NCBI RefSeq assembly: GCF_019704135.1
Contig: NZ_AP024355.1
Coordinates: 2,474,001 to 2,538,000, forward strand
Reading direction: 5' to 3'
Source: Desulfuromonas versatilis
GTDB taxonomy: Bacteria > Desulfobacterota > Desulfuromonadia > Desulfuromonadales > NIT-T3
Length of the DNA stretch: 64,000 nucleotides
Positions 8,743 through 17,743 of the stretch are shown here, piece after piece. Numbering within the stretch: position 1 is the first letter of the stretch; the number at the start of each line of letters is the position of its first letter. The notes under the pieces are model-generated. The model was given only the letters and a program-made list of their open reading frames with translations. It was not told where the DNA came from and ran no database searches. The translations under genes and the position numbers were made by a program.

Positions 8743-10272
8743 ATGGACAAGCGCTACTACGTCACCACGCCCATCTACTATGTCAACGACGTGCCGCATA
8801 TCGGTCACGCCTACACCACCCTCGCCTGCGACGTTCTGGCCCGCTACAAGCGCCTCCGCGGTTACGAGGTTTTCTTTCTGACCGGCACCGACGAGCACGG
8901 GCAGAAGGTCGAGAAGGCTGCCCAGGCCGCCGGTGAAACCCCCTTGGAGCTTGCCGACCGGGTGGTCAAAAGATTCCAGGCGCTGTGGGAAAAACTCAAC
9001 ATCTCCAACACCGACTTCATCCGCACCACCCAGGAGCGCCACAAGGAAGGGGTGGCAGAGCTGTTTCGCCGCATCGAGGCCAAGGGAGACATCTACCTTG
9101 GCCATTACGAGGATTGGTACTGCACCCCCTGCGAAACCTTCTGGACCGAAACCCAGCTGATGGACGGCAACTGCCCCGACTGCGGCCGGCCCACGGATAA
9201 GCTCAAGGAGGAGTCCTATTTCTTCCGCATGAGCAAGTATCAGGACGAGTTGCTCCGGCACATCGAAGCAAACCCGGACTTCATCCAGCCCCGCACCCGC
9301 CGCAACGAAATTCTCAACTTCGTCCGCGAGGGGCTGCGCGACCTCTCCATCTCACGCACCACCTTCAGTTGGGGGATTCCGGTGCCGGGCAACGAGAAAC
9401 ACGTCATTTACGTCTGGTTCGACGCCTTGACCAACTACATCACCGCCCTCGGCTACCCCAACGAACAGTCCGGCAATTTTCCCAAGTTCTGGCCGGTGGA
9501 CGCCCACGTCATCGGCAAGGACATCCTGCGTTTCCATACCGTCTACTGGCCGACTTTCCTGCTCGCGGCGGGGCTGCCGCTGCCGAAAAAGGTCTTCGCC
9601 CACGGCTGGTGGACCGTCGAGGGGCAGAAAATGAGCAAGAGCCTGCGCAACGTGGTCGAGCCCAACATGCTCGTCGACAAATACGGCGTGGATGCGATCC
9701 GCTACTTTCTGCTGCGCGAGGTCCCCTTCGGCCTCGACGGTGACTTCTCCCACGCGGCGCTGATCCACCGGATCAACTCGGACCTGGCCAACGACCTGGG
9801 CAACCTGGTCAGCCGCTCCACCGCCATGGTGCACAAATATTTCGGCGGTACGCTCCCGGTCCCCGGCCCTGCCACGGCCATGGACCAGGATTTTTGCCGC
9901 CGATTCCCCGAAGCCGCCAAGACCGTTGACGGGTTCATGGACGAGTTGGCCTTCAACAAGGCCCTGCAGGCCATCTGGGAGCTGGTTGGCGCCGCCAACA
10001 AGTACATCGACGACACCGCCCCCTGGGCCCTGGCAAAAGACCCCGACCAGCGTGAACGGCTGGGCACGGTGATGTATAATCTGGCCGAGGCGGTGTTCTG
10101 CATCGCGCGGTTGGTTGCCCCCTTCATGCCGGATACGGCCGCGAAAATGCTCGAGACCCTCGGCACCCCCGAGGCCGTCCCACAACCCGTCGGCTCTCCC
10201 TGGGGACAACTCAAGTCGGGCACCGTCATTGAAAAGGCCGCCCCGCTGTTCCCTCGTATCGAGAGCGAATAA
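8743..10272 (+). CDS. metG: Methionine-tRNA ligase (short form)
   Basis: 509 residues. Class I catalytic core with HIGH motif (DVPHIGHAYTT), KMSKS loop (GQKMSKSLRN) and a four-cysteine zinc knuckle of the CxxC...CxxC type (CTPC...CPDC). The helical anticodon-binding domain follows. The C-terminal EMAP/Trbp111-like tRNA-binding extension found in E. coli MetG is absent, so this is the short form. Start ATG with AGGAG six bases upstream and only 15 bases after ricT. A hairpin with a short T-run follows the stop. Confidence 0.97.
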   Translation: MDKRYYVTTPIYYVNDVPHIGHAYTTLACDVLARYKRLRGYEVFFLTGTDEHGQKVEKAAQAAGETPLELADRVVKRFQALWEKLNISNTDFIRTTQERHKEGVAELFRRIEAKGDIYLGHYEDWYCTPCETFWTETQLMDGNCPDCGRPTDKLKEESYFFRMSKYQDELLRHIEANPDFIQPRTRRNEILNFVREGLRDLSISRTTFSWGIPVPGNEKHVIYVWFDALTNYITALGYPNEQSGNFPKFWPVDAHVIGKDILRFHTVYWPTFLLAAGLPLPKKVFAHGWWTVEGQKMSKSLRNVVEPNMLVDKYGVDAIRYFLLREVPFGLDGDFSHAALIHRINSDLANDLGNLVSRSTAMVHKYFGGTLPVPGPATAMDQDFCRRFPEAAKTVDGFMDELAFNKALQAIWELVGAANKYIDDTAPWALAKDPDQRERLGTVMYNLAEAVFCIARLVAPFMPDTAAKMLETLGTPEAVPQPVGSPWGQLKSGTVIEKAAPLFPRIESE

Positions 10273-10300
10273 TCCGGGAGATAGAATTACCGCAGTTCTT

Positions 10301-10330
10301 CAAGGGGCGCGTGGCGCCCCTTGCTTTTGG
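10301..10330 (+). terminator. Hairpin with short T-run between metG and the tatD-radical SAM gene
   Basis: Perfect 10-bp stem (10301-10310 with 10314-10323, CAAGGGGCGC), 3-base loop and then CTTTTGG. The Shine-Dalgarno GGAG of the next gene begins right at its foot (10329-10332). It may act as a partial terminator or shield ribosome entry. Confidence 0.6.
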
Positions 10331-10339
10331 AGCCTGTAG

Positions 10340-11731
10340 ATGAGCCAATCCCTGCCCCCCCTGATCGACACCCACGCCCATCTCGACCACGACCAGTTCG
10401 ACAGCGACCGCGAAGCGGTCATTGCCCGCGCCGCCGCGGCGGGAATAAGCCATATGCTCAGCGTGGGTTGCGACCTTGAGAGCTCGCGGCGGGCCATCGA
10501 GCTGGCCCGCCGCTACCCCAACATCTACGCCACCGTCGGCATCCACCCCCACGACGCGCTCCAGGCCGACGAGCATGGAATCGCCCAGTTGCGCGAAATG
10601 CTCGGGAGCAGTTCCAAAGTGGTGGCCGTGGGGGAAATCGGCCTTGACTTCTACCGCGACCGCGCCCCCCGCGACATCCAGCGCCAGGCCTTCCGCCGCC
10701 AGCTGGCCCTGGCCCGCGAGGTCGGTCTGCCGGTGGTCATCCACGACCGCGATGCCCACGATGAGGTACTGCAGATTCTGCGCGAGGAGCGCATCGGGGA
10801 GATCGGCGGGGTCATGCACTGCTTCAGCGGCGATCTGCAGATGGCCCGCGCCTGTATCGAGCTCGGCCTCTACCTCTCCTTTCCCGGGACCATCACCTAC
10901 CCGAAAAACCAGGCGGCCCGCGAGGTGGTCCGGGCCATCCCCATCGACCACATGCTGGTGGAAACCGACTGTCCCTACCTGGCGCCGCAGATTTTTCGCG
11001 GCAAGCGCAACGAGCCCGCCCATGTGCGCCACACCGCGGAAATGGTGGCCGAGATCAAGGGGCTGTCCCTGGAGGATGTCTCGCGCATCACCTCTCTCAA
11101 CAGCTTCAACCTGTTCGGCATGGGCGAGATCGACCAGACCACCAAGATCGCCTACCGCATCCGCGACTCGCTCTACCTCAACATCACCAACCGCTGCACC
11201 AACGCCTGTACCTTCTGTGCCAAGTTCAAGGACTTCACGGTCAAGGGCCACCACCTGCGCCTCGACCACGAACCCACCCCAGCCGAGGTCAGGGCCGCCA
11301 TCGGCGACCCGGCCCGCCACCAGGAGGTGGTGTTCTGTGGCTACGGGGAACCGTTGATCCGCCTCGACCTGGTCAAGGAAATCGCCGCCTGGCTCAAGGA
11401 AAAGGGGGTACGCGTCCGGATCAACACCGACGGCCAGGCCAACCTGGTGCATGGGCGCAACATCCTGCCCGAACTGGCCGGACTGGTCGATGCGATTTCC
11501 GTCTCCCTCAATGCCCCGGATGCCACCACCTACCAGCACTGGTGCCGCTCGCGCTTCGGCGAGCGGGGCTTCCAGGGGGTGAAGGAATTCCTGGCCGATG
11601 CGCCCAGGCACATCCCCTCGGTCACCGCGACGGCCGTTACCCTCCCCGGCATCGACATCGCCGCCTGCCGCAGGGTTGCCGAAGAGCTCGGCGTGGCATT
11701 TCGCGAGCGGGAATACAACGAGGTCGGCTGA
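10340..11731 (+). CDS. Fused TatD-family metal-dependent DNase and radical SAM protein
   Basis: 463 residues in one frame. Residues 1-257 are a complete TatD hydrolase: metal motif DTHAHLDHDQF, GIHPHDA, GEIGLDFYRD, IHDRDAHDEVL, MHCFSGD and VETDCPYLAPQ. Residues about 265-463 are a radical SAM domain with CxxxCxxC in TNRCTNACTFCAKF, then VFCGYGEPLIR and INTDGQANLV. A TatD-associated radical SAM family that is separate in some genomes and fused in others is known; its substrate is not. ATG start with GGAG upstream. In B. subtilis the tatD homologue yabD also follows metS. It ends facing uraA across a strong bidirectional hairpin. Confidence 0.93.
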   Translation: MSQSLPPLIDTHAHLDHDQFDSDREAVIARAAAAGISHMLSVGCDLESSRRAIELARRYPNIYATVGIHPHDALQADEHGIAQLREMLGSSSKVVAVGEIGLDFYRDRAPRDIQRQAFRRQLALAREVGLPVVIHDRDAHDEVLQILREERIGEIGGVMHCFSGDLQMARACIELGLYLSFPGTITYPKNQAAREVVRAIPIDHMLVETDCPYLAPQIFRGKRNEPAHVRHTAEMVAEIKGLSLEDVSRITSLNSFNLFGMGEIDQTTKIAYRIRDSLYLNITNRCTNACTFCAKFKDFTVKGHHLRLDHEPTPAEVRAAIGDPARHQEVVFCGYGEPLIRLDLVKEIAAWLKEKGVRVRINTDGQANLVHGRNILPELAGLVDAISVSLNAPDATTYQHWCRSRFGERGFQGVKEFLADAPRHIPSVTATAVTLPGIDIAACRRVAEELGVAFREREYNEVG

Positions 11732-11746
11732 GACCGCCGCCAAAGC

Positions 11747-11796
11747 GCAACGACAAAGGCCGGGCTTCTCGAGGGAAGCCCGGCCTTTGTCGTTGC
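11747..11796. terminator. Bidirectional intrinsic terminator with repeated arm sequence
   Basis: Perfect 22-bp inverted repeat (11747-11768 / 11775-11796) with a 6-base loop. A G+C-rich core is flanked by AACGACAAA on one side and TTTGTCGTT on the other, so each strand gets a U-rich tail. It lies between convergent genes (tatD-radical SAM and uraA). The outer 14 bases GCAACGACAAAGGC are identical to those of the hairpin at 20133-20175. Confidence 0.85.
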
Positions 11797-11824
11797 TTGA
11801 ACCAGTCGCGGTGTTGCCAGCGCC

Positions 11825-13108
11825 TCAGTGGGAGACGGCGGTAATCCGCTCCTCGTCTTTCTCCGCGCCTTTTCGACCGGGAAGAACCAGGTTGAGAACC
11901 ACGCCGAGCACCCCGGCAAGACCGATCCCCTTGAGGCTGATCGCCCCCAGGGTAAAGGACAGCCCGCCGACCCCGGAGACCACGATCAGCGAGACGATCG
12001 CCAGGTTGCGCGCCTCGAGCAGGTCCTCGCCGGCCCTGACCAGGGTGTTGAGCCCGACGGTCATGATGGCGCCGAACAGCAGCAGCATGATCCCGCCCAT
12101 CACCGGCACCGGGATGGTCTGCAGCAGCGCACCGACCTTGCCGACGAAGGCCAGCACGATGGCGGAGATTGCCGCCCAGGTCATGATCGCCGGATTGAAG
12201 GCCCGGGTCAGGGCCACCGCCCCGGAGACCTCCGAATAGGTAGTGTTGGGGGGACCGCCCAGCATGGCGGCCAGGGAAGTCGCCAGACCGTCGCCCATCA
12301 GGGTGCGGTGAATGCCGGGATCTTTCAGGTAGTTCTTGCCGGTGATCGAGCCGATGGCCAGCACGTCGCCAAAGTGTTCGATGGCCGGGGCCAGGGCCAC
12401 CGGCAGCATGAAAAGCACCGCCTCCCAGTGCCACTGGGGAAGCACGAAAGCGGGCATGGCCAGCCAGGGGGCTTCTTTCACCGGGGTGAAATCGACCAGG
12501 CCGAGGAACAGCGACACCAGGTAACCGGTGGAGAGGCCGCAGAGAATGGGGATCAGCCGCAGCATGCCGCGCCCCAGCAGCGACACCAGCAGGGTCACGG
12601 CCAGGGAAATCCCGGCCACCCAGACCGCCGTCGACTCGGGGACCAGCACCGCGCTGCCGTCGCCGGTACGCCCCATGGCCATGTGCACCGCCACCGGGGC
12701 CAGGATCAGGCCGATGACCATGATGACCGGTCCGGTGACCAGGGGCGGAAAAATCCGGGCGATGAAGCGCGTGCCGCGCCACTTGACTACCAGGCTCAAA
12801 ACCACATAGAACAAGCCTGCTACCGCCAGACCGCTCATGGTAGCGGGAATCCCCCAGGTCTGCACCCCGTAGATGATGGGGGCGATGAAGGCGAAGCTGG
12901 AGGCCAGAAATACCGGCACCCTCCCCCTGGTGAGTACCTGGAACAACAAAGTACCCACCCCGGCGGTAAACAGGGCCACGTTGGGATTGAGGCCGGTCAG
13001 CAACGGAACCAGCACCAGGGCACCGAAAGCGACGAAAAGCATCTGGATGCCGACGAGGCAGTCCCGTTTGCGAAAATTGTAGGAGGTGGCAGAGGGTCCT
13101 TCGGTCAT
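11825..13108 (-). CDS. uraA: Uracil permease, NCS2 / UraA family
   Basis: 427 residues from the ATG that has AAGGAA upstream; a TTG at 13138 would add ten residues. Strongly hydrophobic, with many membrane helices as in the 14-helix UraA fold. Family features include FLASSFAFI near the N-terminus, [10 protein letters not shown] (the half-helix with the substrate-binding Glu) and [10 protein letters not shown]. It imports uracil with protons. It lies 57 bases downstream of upp on the same strand. Uptake and phosphoribosylation are thus coupled, as in the E. coli upp-uraA operon. Confidence 0.95.
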   Translation of the reverse strand: MTEGPSATSYNFRKRDCLVGIQMLFVAFGALVLVPLLTGLNPNVALFTAGVGTLLFQVLTRGRVPVFLASSFAFIAPIIYGVQTWGIPATMSGLAVAGLFYVVLSLVVKWRGTRFIARIFPPLVTGPVIMVIGLILAPVAVHMAMGRTGDGSAVLVPESTAVWVAGISLAVTLLVSLLGRGMLRLIPILCGLSTGYLVSLFLGLVDFTPVKEAPWLAMPAFVLPQWHWEAVLFMLPVALAPAIEHFGDVLAIGSITGKNYLKDPGIHRTLMGDGLATSLAAMLGGPPNTTYSEVSGAVALTRAFNPAIMTWAAISAIVLAFVGKVGALLQTIPVPVMGGIMLLLFGAIMTVGLNTLVRAGEDLLEARNLAIVSLIVVSGVGGLSFTLGAISLKGIGLAGVLGVVLNLVLPGRKGAEKDEERITAVSH

Positions 13109-13165
13109 GGGGAATTCCTTGTTTGCGTTGGTGTCCAAGTTCGCTTGAAAGGATTGGGCAGGGGT

Positions 13166-13792
13166 TTACTTCGTTCCGAAAATTTTATCCCCGGCGTCGC
13201 CCAGGCCGGGCAGAATGTATCCTTGTTCATTCAGCCCCTGGTCGATGGAGGCGACATAGATATCGACATCCGGGTGGGCATCCTGAAGACGTTTGATCCC
13301 CTCGGGGGCCGCCACCAGAAACAAACCCTTGATGTTGCGGCAACCGGCGGCCTTGAGCATGTCCACGGCTGCGGAGACGCTGCCGCCGGTGGCAAGCATG
13401 GGGTCGAGCACCAGGGCGCAGCGGTCGCGCATTTTGCTGGTGAACTTTTTATAGTAAGCCACCGGCTTCAAAGACTCCTCATCCCGGTACAGACCGACCA
13501 CGCTGACCTTGGCGCTGGGGATCAGGTCGAGCACCCCGTCCATCATCCCCAGGCCGGCCCGAAGAATCGGCACCACGGTGACTTTCTTGCCCTTGATCTT
13601 TTCGACCAGAACCGGTCCCGCCCAGCCGCTGACTGTGTCCTCCTCGGTTTCCAGGTCCTTGGTCGCCTCGTAGGTGAGCAGGCGGGCGACCTCGGAGGCC
13701 AACTCTCTGAAATCCTTGGTGCTTATGGTTTTCTTTCGCATCAGGCCCAACTTGTGCCTGACCAGCGGGTGGGTCACTTCGATAACGGCCAC
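13166..13792 (-). CDS. upp: Uracil phosphoribosyltransferase
   Basis: 208 residues, standard length. PRPP-binding loop [18 protein letters not shown] and the C-terminal uracil-binding segment around [13 protein letters not shown]. It converts uracil and PRPP to UMP in the cytosol. GTG start with AAGGAG six bases upstream. First gene of upp-uraA; a promoter and a dyad lie 60-100 bases upstream. Confidence 0.97.
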   Translation of the reverse strand: MAVIEVTHPLVRHKLGLMRKKTISTKDFRELASEVARLLTYEATKDLETEEDTVSGWAGPVLVEKIKGKKVTVVPILRAGLGMMDGVLDLIPSAKVSVVGLYRDEESLKPVAYYKKFTSKMRDRCALVLDPMLATGGSVSAAVDMLKAAGCRNIKGLFLVAAPEGIKRLQDAHPDVDIYVASIDQGLNEQGYILPGLGDAGDKIFGTK

Positions 13793-13852
13793 GGGTATCT
13801 CCTTGGGTCGAATTTCCAGCGGGGAAAAGGGGTTTCCCTATCGGCCATGCAG

Positions 13853-13891
13853 GATATACGCAACCGCCTTGAATGGTCAAGCCACTTGACC
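13853..13891 (-). promoter_or_regulatory. Candidate upp promoter overlapped by a dyad operator
   Basis: Read on the minus strand: -35 TTGACC (13880-13875), 16 bases, -10 TATATC (13858-13853). The -35 is half of a perfect dyad GGTCAAG-N3-CTTGACC (13875-13891), so a bound regulator would cover the -35 element. Confidence 0.4.
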
Positions 13892-13937
13892 TTAACCTGA
13901 ATCCATTTGCTCGGCGCCCAGGTTCCCCGACTCAAAA

Positions 13938-13971
13938 CAAATAAAAAGCGGGCCATCCAACCGGCCCGCTT
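13938..13971 (-). terminator. Terminator of the ferritin-like gene at 14004
   Basis: On the minus strand AAGCGGGCC, 8-base loop, GGCCCGCTT (13971-13946), then TTTTATTT. It closes the transcript just after the gene at 14004-14516. Confidence 0.8.
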
Positions 13972-14003
13972 CCCCTGCAGTCTATCCAGTTCGCAAAAAC
14001 TGG

Positions 14004-14516
14004 TCAATCGACATCCCTGCCGAACTGTTTGTACTCCTCGATATTGCTGAATTCACCCCAAGCCAGGAATTCATTGGGGGCGTTCACGAAATCGTAAACG
14101 TTCTGGATGATATTGAAGTGTTTCTTTTCCTCCTCGGCGATGCGCAGCAGCAGCTTTTTCACCTCGGAGTTTTTCTCACGCTTGGCGGCGTCCTCGTAGA
14201 ACTTGACTCCCTGGGCCTCGGTCTGCAGGGCGTACCGGTAACCCTCGAGGTCCCCCTGGATCTGCCCCAGAGAGGCTTTTTCCTTGATCAGCTTTGCGAA
14301 GACGTTTTTGGCATTGTCCAGGGCCGGGGAATCTTCCATTGCCGTTGCCTGGGTCTGCGCCTTGAGGGCCTGAAACATCTGGAAGTGCTTTTTCTCATCC
14401 GCGGCCAGATCGAGGAAGATCTTCCTGATTCCCTGGACTTTGCTTTTTTCAGCGACCTGCTTGTAAAAAGCCTCCGCGTCGGTTTCCATCTTCATGGCGA
14501 AATCGAAAACGTTCAT
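14004..14516 (-). CDS. Ferritin-like (rubrerythrin-type) diiron protein
   Basis: 170 residues forming a four-helix ferritin-like bundle. It has two halves, each with a Glu helix (METDAEAFYKQ; LQTEAQGVKFYEDA) and an ExxH-type helix (DEKKHFQMF; EEEKKHFNII), the usual diiron ligand set. No rubredoxin CxxC domain follows, unlike full rubrerythrin. It probably reduces peroxide or handles iron in an anaerobe under oxygen stress. ATG preceded by GGAGGAAAGG. It stands alone with its own terminator. The 212-base region upstream (14517-14728) also holds the next gene's terminator; I see only a weak promoter-like TTGATG...GATTAT there. Confidence 0.85.
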   Translation of the reverse strand: MNVFDFAMKMETDAEAFYKQVAEKSKVQGIRKIFLDLAADEKKHFQMFQALKAQTQATAMEDSPALDNAKNVFAKLIKEKASLGQIQGDLEGYRYALQTEAQGVKFYEDAAKREKNSEVKKLLLRIAEEEKKHFNIIQNVYDFVNAPNEFLAWGEFSNIEEYKQFGRDVD

Positions 14517-14670
14517 CCTTTCCTCCAGTGTCTTTCGGGTTGCAGGCTATGACTGAGCGATAATCGTGGTCGGGGACAAAGCCATCAAAGTTGCGTCAGT
14601 GGATATCCATTTGGAAAACTTTAGCTTGCGACGCGATCCTGTCAAGACACGGCGAAATGGTGAATGGCAA

Positions 14671-14699
14671 AGAAAAAGGCGCCCGGTGAAGGACGCCTT
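14671..14699 (-). terminator. Terminator of the ferritin-like gene at 14729
   Basis: On the minus strand AAGGCG..CC / GGGCGCCTT stem (about 14699-14676) followed by TTTCT. Located 30 bases after the stop of the gene at 14729. Confidence 0.7.
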
Positions 14700-14728
14700 C
14701 GGTGACCCGAATCGGCTTTTGGCTGTTT

Positions 14729-15229
14729 TCAGCGGGCCAGGGACCCGGCAATGGTGTCCCGGCGCTCTCGCAGCACCCGGGCGTGGCGGTCCTCCTCGCC
14801 GGCAAGCCAGGCAAAGGCTTCCTTGCCGTCGCTGCTGCGAGCATTGGCGGCAGCCAGGTGGAAATATTCGGCGAATTTCTCTTCGGCTTCGATGGCCAGG
14901 TCGAGAGCCTTCAGATCGGAGGTTTCCTCCCGGAGGACCTCATCGAGACGCTCGGGTGAAGGGAAGATCTCGCTGTCGGCGAAGCGCCGCAAATAGGGAA
15001 GAAACTGATCCTCGTCTTCCCAGAAGGCGCCATCCTGGTACTTGGGAACCAACGCTTCAAGGGTTTTCAGATGCTCGATCTCGTCCTGGGAGAGCCAGGA
15101 AAAGAGTTCCTTGGCCAGTTCACTGGTGGCCCTTTGGACCATCGCCGTGTAGAAGCGGTGCCCGTTCCTCTCAACCTCCATGGCGGCGCGAATGACCTCA
15201 AAGCCGCTATAGTCTTCCAATCCTGTCAT
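14729..15229 (-). CDS. Ferritin-like family protein, second copy
   Basis: 166 residues, the same fold class as its neighbour at 14004 but clearly diverged. Ligand helices are visible in AMEVERNGHRFY, DEIEHLKTLEAL, AIEAEEKFAEYF and EEDRHARVLRE. No rubredoxin module. A likely peroxide-protection or iron-handling protein. It has its own promoter (15282-15310) and terminator (14671-14699). The two tandem ferritin-like genes are therefore expressed separately. ATG start with AGGAG ten bases upstream. Confidence 0.82.
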   Translation of the reverse strand: MTGLEDYSGFEVIRAAMEVERNGHRFYTAMVQRATSELAKELFSWLSQDEIEHLKTLEALVPKYQDGAFWEDEDQFLPYLRRFADSEIFPSPERLDEVLREETSDLKALDLAIEAEEKFAEYFHLAAANARSSDGKEAFAWLAGEEDRHARVLRERRDTIAGSLAR

Positions 15230-15281
15230 TGACCCTGAACTCCTGTGGTGAATTTCGTATCGACTTGCCCTGACAGTCAGG

Positions 15282-15310
15282 AGGCTAGCCTAACCGGGCG
15301 GGCCTGTCAA
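15282..15310 (-). promoter_or_regulatory. Sigma70-type promoter for the ferritin-like gene at 14729
   Basis: Minus strand TTGACA (15310-15305), 17 bases, TAGCCT (15287-15282). The consensus -35 overlaps the stop codon of the upstream AsmA-like gene. Confidence 0.6.
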
Positions 15311-17697
15311 TTGCCCAGGATCCCTTTAAGAGTGTCACGCAACAATTGCTTCGCCGGCTCCTCCTTGCCGGGTTCGCCCTCGGCAGGCGCGAGTTTGTCG
15401 AGCACCTTTTCCTGGAGTTTTTTCTGCACCTCCTGCTTGACCTTCTGTTCCACCTGTCCCTTGATCGCCGAGGTGTCCAGCGCGAAGCTCGGCCTGGCAG
15501 CGGTACCTGTCACCAGCACCGGCACCTGACCCCAACCCTCCTGATCCTTGAGGAACTGGGTGAATTTCCCCTTTTTGTCCAATTTATCGGTCAACGCCGG
15601 GGAAATGCGGGCGTCGAGTCGCACATCGAGGGACCCGTCGAGCCCGACGCTCCCCTGCGGCGCCATCCGCAGGTCCTTGCCGCTGAAGTCGCTGGAGAGT
15701 TTGACCCGCCCGTTCTCCACGGTGAAGCTGCCCTTGGCCTGGCTGAACTGCAGGTCGCGCAGCTCTTCCAGGTTCAGGAACTGGGAGAACCCCTGCACCA
15801 GGTTAGAGCCGGTAAGTTTGCCGTCGGCCAGCACCAGCTTGCCGTTTCCGCCGAGGCTGCGCTTGATCGCATCCGGCAGGGTCCCCGTGCCACTGAACTC
15901 CCCGTTGATATTGAGGGTGCCGAACACGGTACCGGAGGCCTTGGGCATAAAAACAGCCACTACCGGTTCGGCCTTGACCCCCTGGACGTTCAGGTTGGTT
16001 TTGTAAGCCAGGCCCTTTTTGCGCAGGTCGACGGTAGCGGTTTCACTGAAGGTTCCACCCGCCACATTGCCGGTCATCTTATCGATGGTCAGCACGTTGT
16101 CGATCAGTCGGTAGGCCATATCGAAATTATCGATGCTGAGCCCCTGGTAGAGAGCCTGCTTGATTTTCACCGTCCCGTCGGCCTTGAGGGGCAGATCGAA
16201 GGGTCCGATTTCACTCGCCGGAGCGCCCTTGGCCGCAGGAGCCGGTTTTGCCTCCTCGCCGGCCACTGCGGGAGCGGCGGCGCCTTTGAGCAGGGGATCG
16301 ATCAGGAAGCGCTCTGAGGTAACCGCGCTGCTGATCACGATCGGCTTGCCGAAAAGGTTGCCGGCCTTCAGGCCGATGTTGGCCTGGTTGTCGCCAAGCT
16401 TGAGCTGCAGGTTGTCAGAGGCGACCGAGTCCCCCTTGAGAGAAAACACACCGCTCAGCGACGGTCGCTCCCCCCCGGCGGTCACCTGCACCCCGTCGAG
16501 GGTGAGTTGGCCCTCCTGCAACAGCTTCAGGGGAGCGTCGGTCGTCCCGGCAAGGTGTATCCTGGCATTGAGCTTTCCGGAGGGGTTCAATCCCGCAGCG
16601 CCCTGGACCAGTTCCTTGGGCACTGCGGCAAGCGCACTGCGCAGATCGAGGTCGGGGATGGCCAGGGTAACATCGAGCAGAGGCTTGGCCTTGAGATTCT
16701 CCACCTTGCCGGCGAGATCCGCCTTGATGCCGTTGAGATCGACCTTGGCCGTCTCTATATCCAGGCGCGAAGCCGCCAGGTCGGTCCTGATCCGGTACTC
16801 CAGCCCCAGCCGGGTATCCCTGATGGGAGCATCCTGCATGGCCTCGAGCACCAGGTCGATGTCGCGCAGCAGAATCTTGCCGTTCGAGGCTACCGAGCCG
16901 GCTCCGGCCTGGGCCTCGAGGTCGAGATCCACCTTCAGCGAGCCGAGCTTGCCGGGCAACTGCTCGCGAAAATAAGGGGCAAAAGCGGTGACATCGAAAT
17001 TGGTAACCTGCACCTTGGCTCGGCCGCCCTGTTCCTTGATGCTGGCCTCACCGTCAATGGCCAGGGTCGACCCGTTGAGGCGGGACTTGACGCTGAAGGG
17101 AAAGCTCTTCTCCAGGGAGATGTCCCGCGCGCTCACCTGCAGTTCGGAGAGCTTGTAGCGGTAGGGCGCCTGGGCATTGATGCCATAGTCCAGAAACATC
17201 AGTTCGCCGTTGTCGATCCCGACCTGGGACACCAGCAGGTTGATGGGAGTGGCGGCCTTGTCCGCATCAGCCGGCGGCGCCTCGGCCTTACCCTCCTCCT
17301 GCGCCCCTGCCCCGGCCAGGTCGCTGAAGTTGAAGCTCTTGTCTGCGAGCCGGGCCACGCGGATCTTCGGCGCCACCAGGCGGACCTCGTCGATCACCAC
17401 CTGGCCGAAAAGCAGGGGCCAGAGCTGGTAACGCAAGACCACCTGGTCGGCGGCGACAAATGGCTCGCTGCCGTCGCGCTCCTGGATGACGAGGTTTTTC
17501 AGGTTGATCCCCGAGAACAGGCTGACCTCGATCTCCCCGAGCTGCACCTCGCGCTGCAGCGCTTTCTGGGCCAGGGGCAACACGGCATCGCGGACCCGCT
17601 CCGGGGTAATCAGGAATTTGGCCAAAACGGCCGCCGCGATGGCCAGGACGACCAGCAACGCAGCTATCAGGCCAAAAATCTTTCCGAACTTTTTCAT
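15307..17697 (-). CDS. AsmA-family inner-membrane protein
   Basis: 796 residues from the ATG with GGAGG five bases upstream. A single N-terminal membrane helix (about residues 5-30, FGLIAALLVVLAIAAAVLA) is followed by a long periplasmic part. It has the AsmA/TamB-like pattern VLPLAQKALQREVQLGEIEVSLF and repeated beta-rich segments, with a low-complexity Ala/Pro linker about two thirds along (KAAPAAKGAPAS region). The end is Lys/Glu-rich (QEKVLDKLAPAEGEPGKEEPAKQ). AsmA-like proteins are thought to move phospholipid between membranes or affect outer-membrane assembly. It follows the EVE-domain gene by 46 bases. Confidence 0.87.
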   Translation of the reverse strand: MKKFGKIFGLIAALLVVLAIAAAVLAKFLITPERVRDAVLPLAQKALQREVQLGEIEVSLFSGINLKNLVIQERDGSEPFVAADQVVLRYQLWPLLFGQVVIDEVRLVAPKIRVARLADKSFNFSDLAGAGAQEEGKAEAPPADADKAATPINLLVSQVGIDNGELMFLDYGINAQAPYRYKLSELQVSARDISLEKSFPFSVKSRLNGSTLAIDGEASIKEQGGRAKVQVTNFDVTAFAPYFREQLPGKLGSLKVDLDLEAQAGAGSVASNGKILLRDIDLVLEAMQDAPIRDTRLGLEYRIRTDLAASRLDIETAKVDLNGIKADLAGKVENLKAKPLLDVTLAIPDLDLRSALAAVPKELVQGAAGLNPSGKLNARIHLAGTTDAPLKLLQEGQLTLDGVQVTAGGERPSLSGVFSLKGDSVASDNLQLKLGDNQANIGLKAGNLFGKPIVISSAVTSERFLIDPLLKGAAAPAVAGEEAKPAPAAKGAPASEIGPFDLPLKADGTVKIKQALYQGLSIDNFDMAYRLIDNVLTIDKMTGNVAGGTFSETATVDLRKKGLAYKTNLNVQGVKAEPVVAVFMPKASGTVFGTLNINGEFSGTGTLPDAIKRSLGGNGKLVLADGKLTGSNLVQGFSQFLNLEELRDLQFSQAKGSFTVENGRVKLSSDFSGKDLRMAPQGSVGLDGSLDVRLDARISPALTDKLDKKGKFTQFLKDQEGWGQVPVLVTGTAARPSFALDTSAIKGQVEQKVKQEVQKKLQEKVLDKLAPAEGEPGKEEPAKQLLRDTLKGILGN

Positions 17698-17743
17698 TGT
17701 TTCCTCCAGAAGCGGATGTATGGCGCGGGCAATACGCCTGAGC

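Noticed and set aside
11828-13900. A 690-codon open frame opposite uraA and upp
   Set aside because: Low-complexity Gly/His/Gln product, opposite two clear genes.
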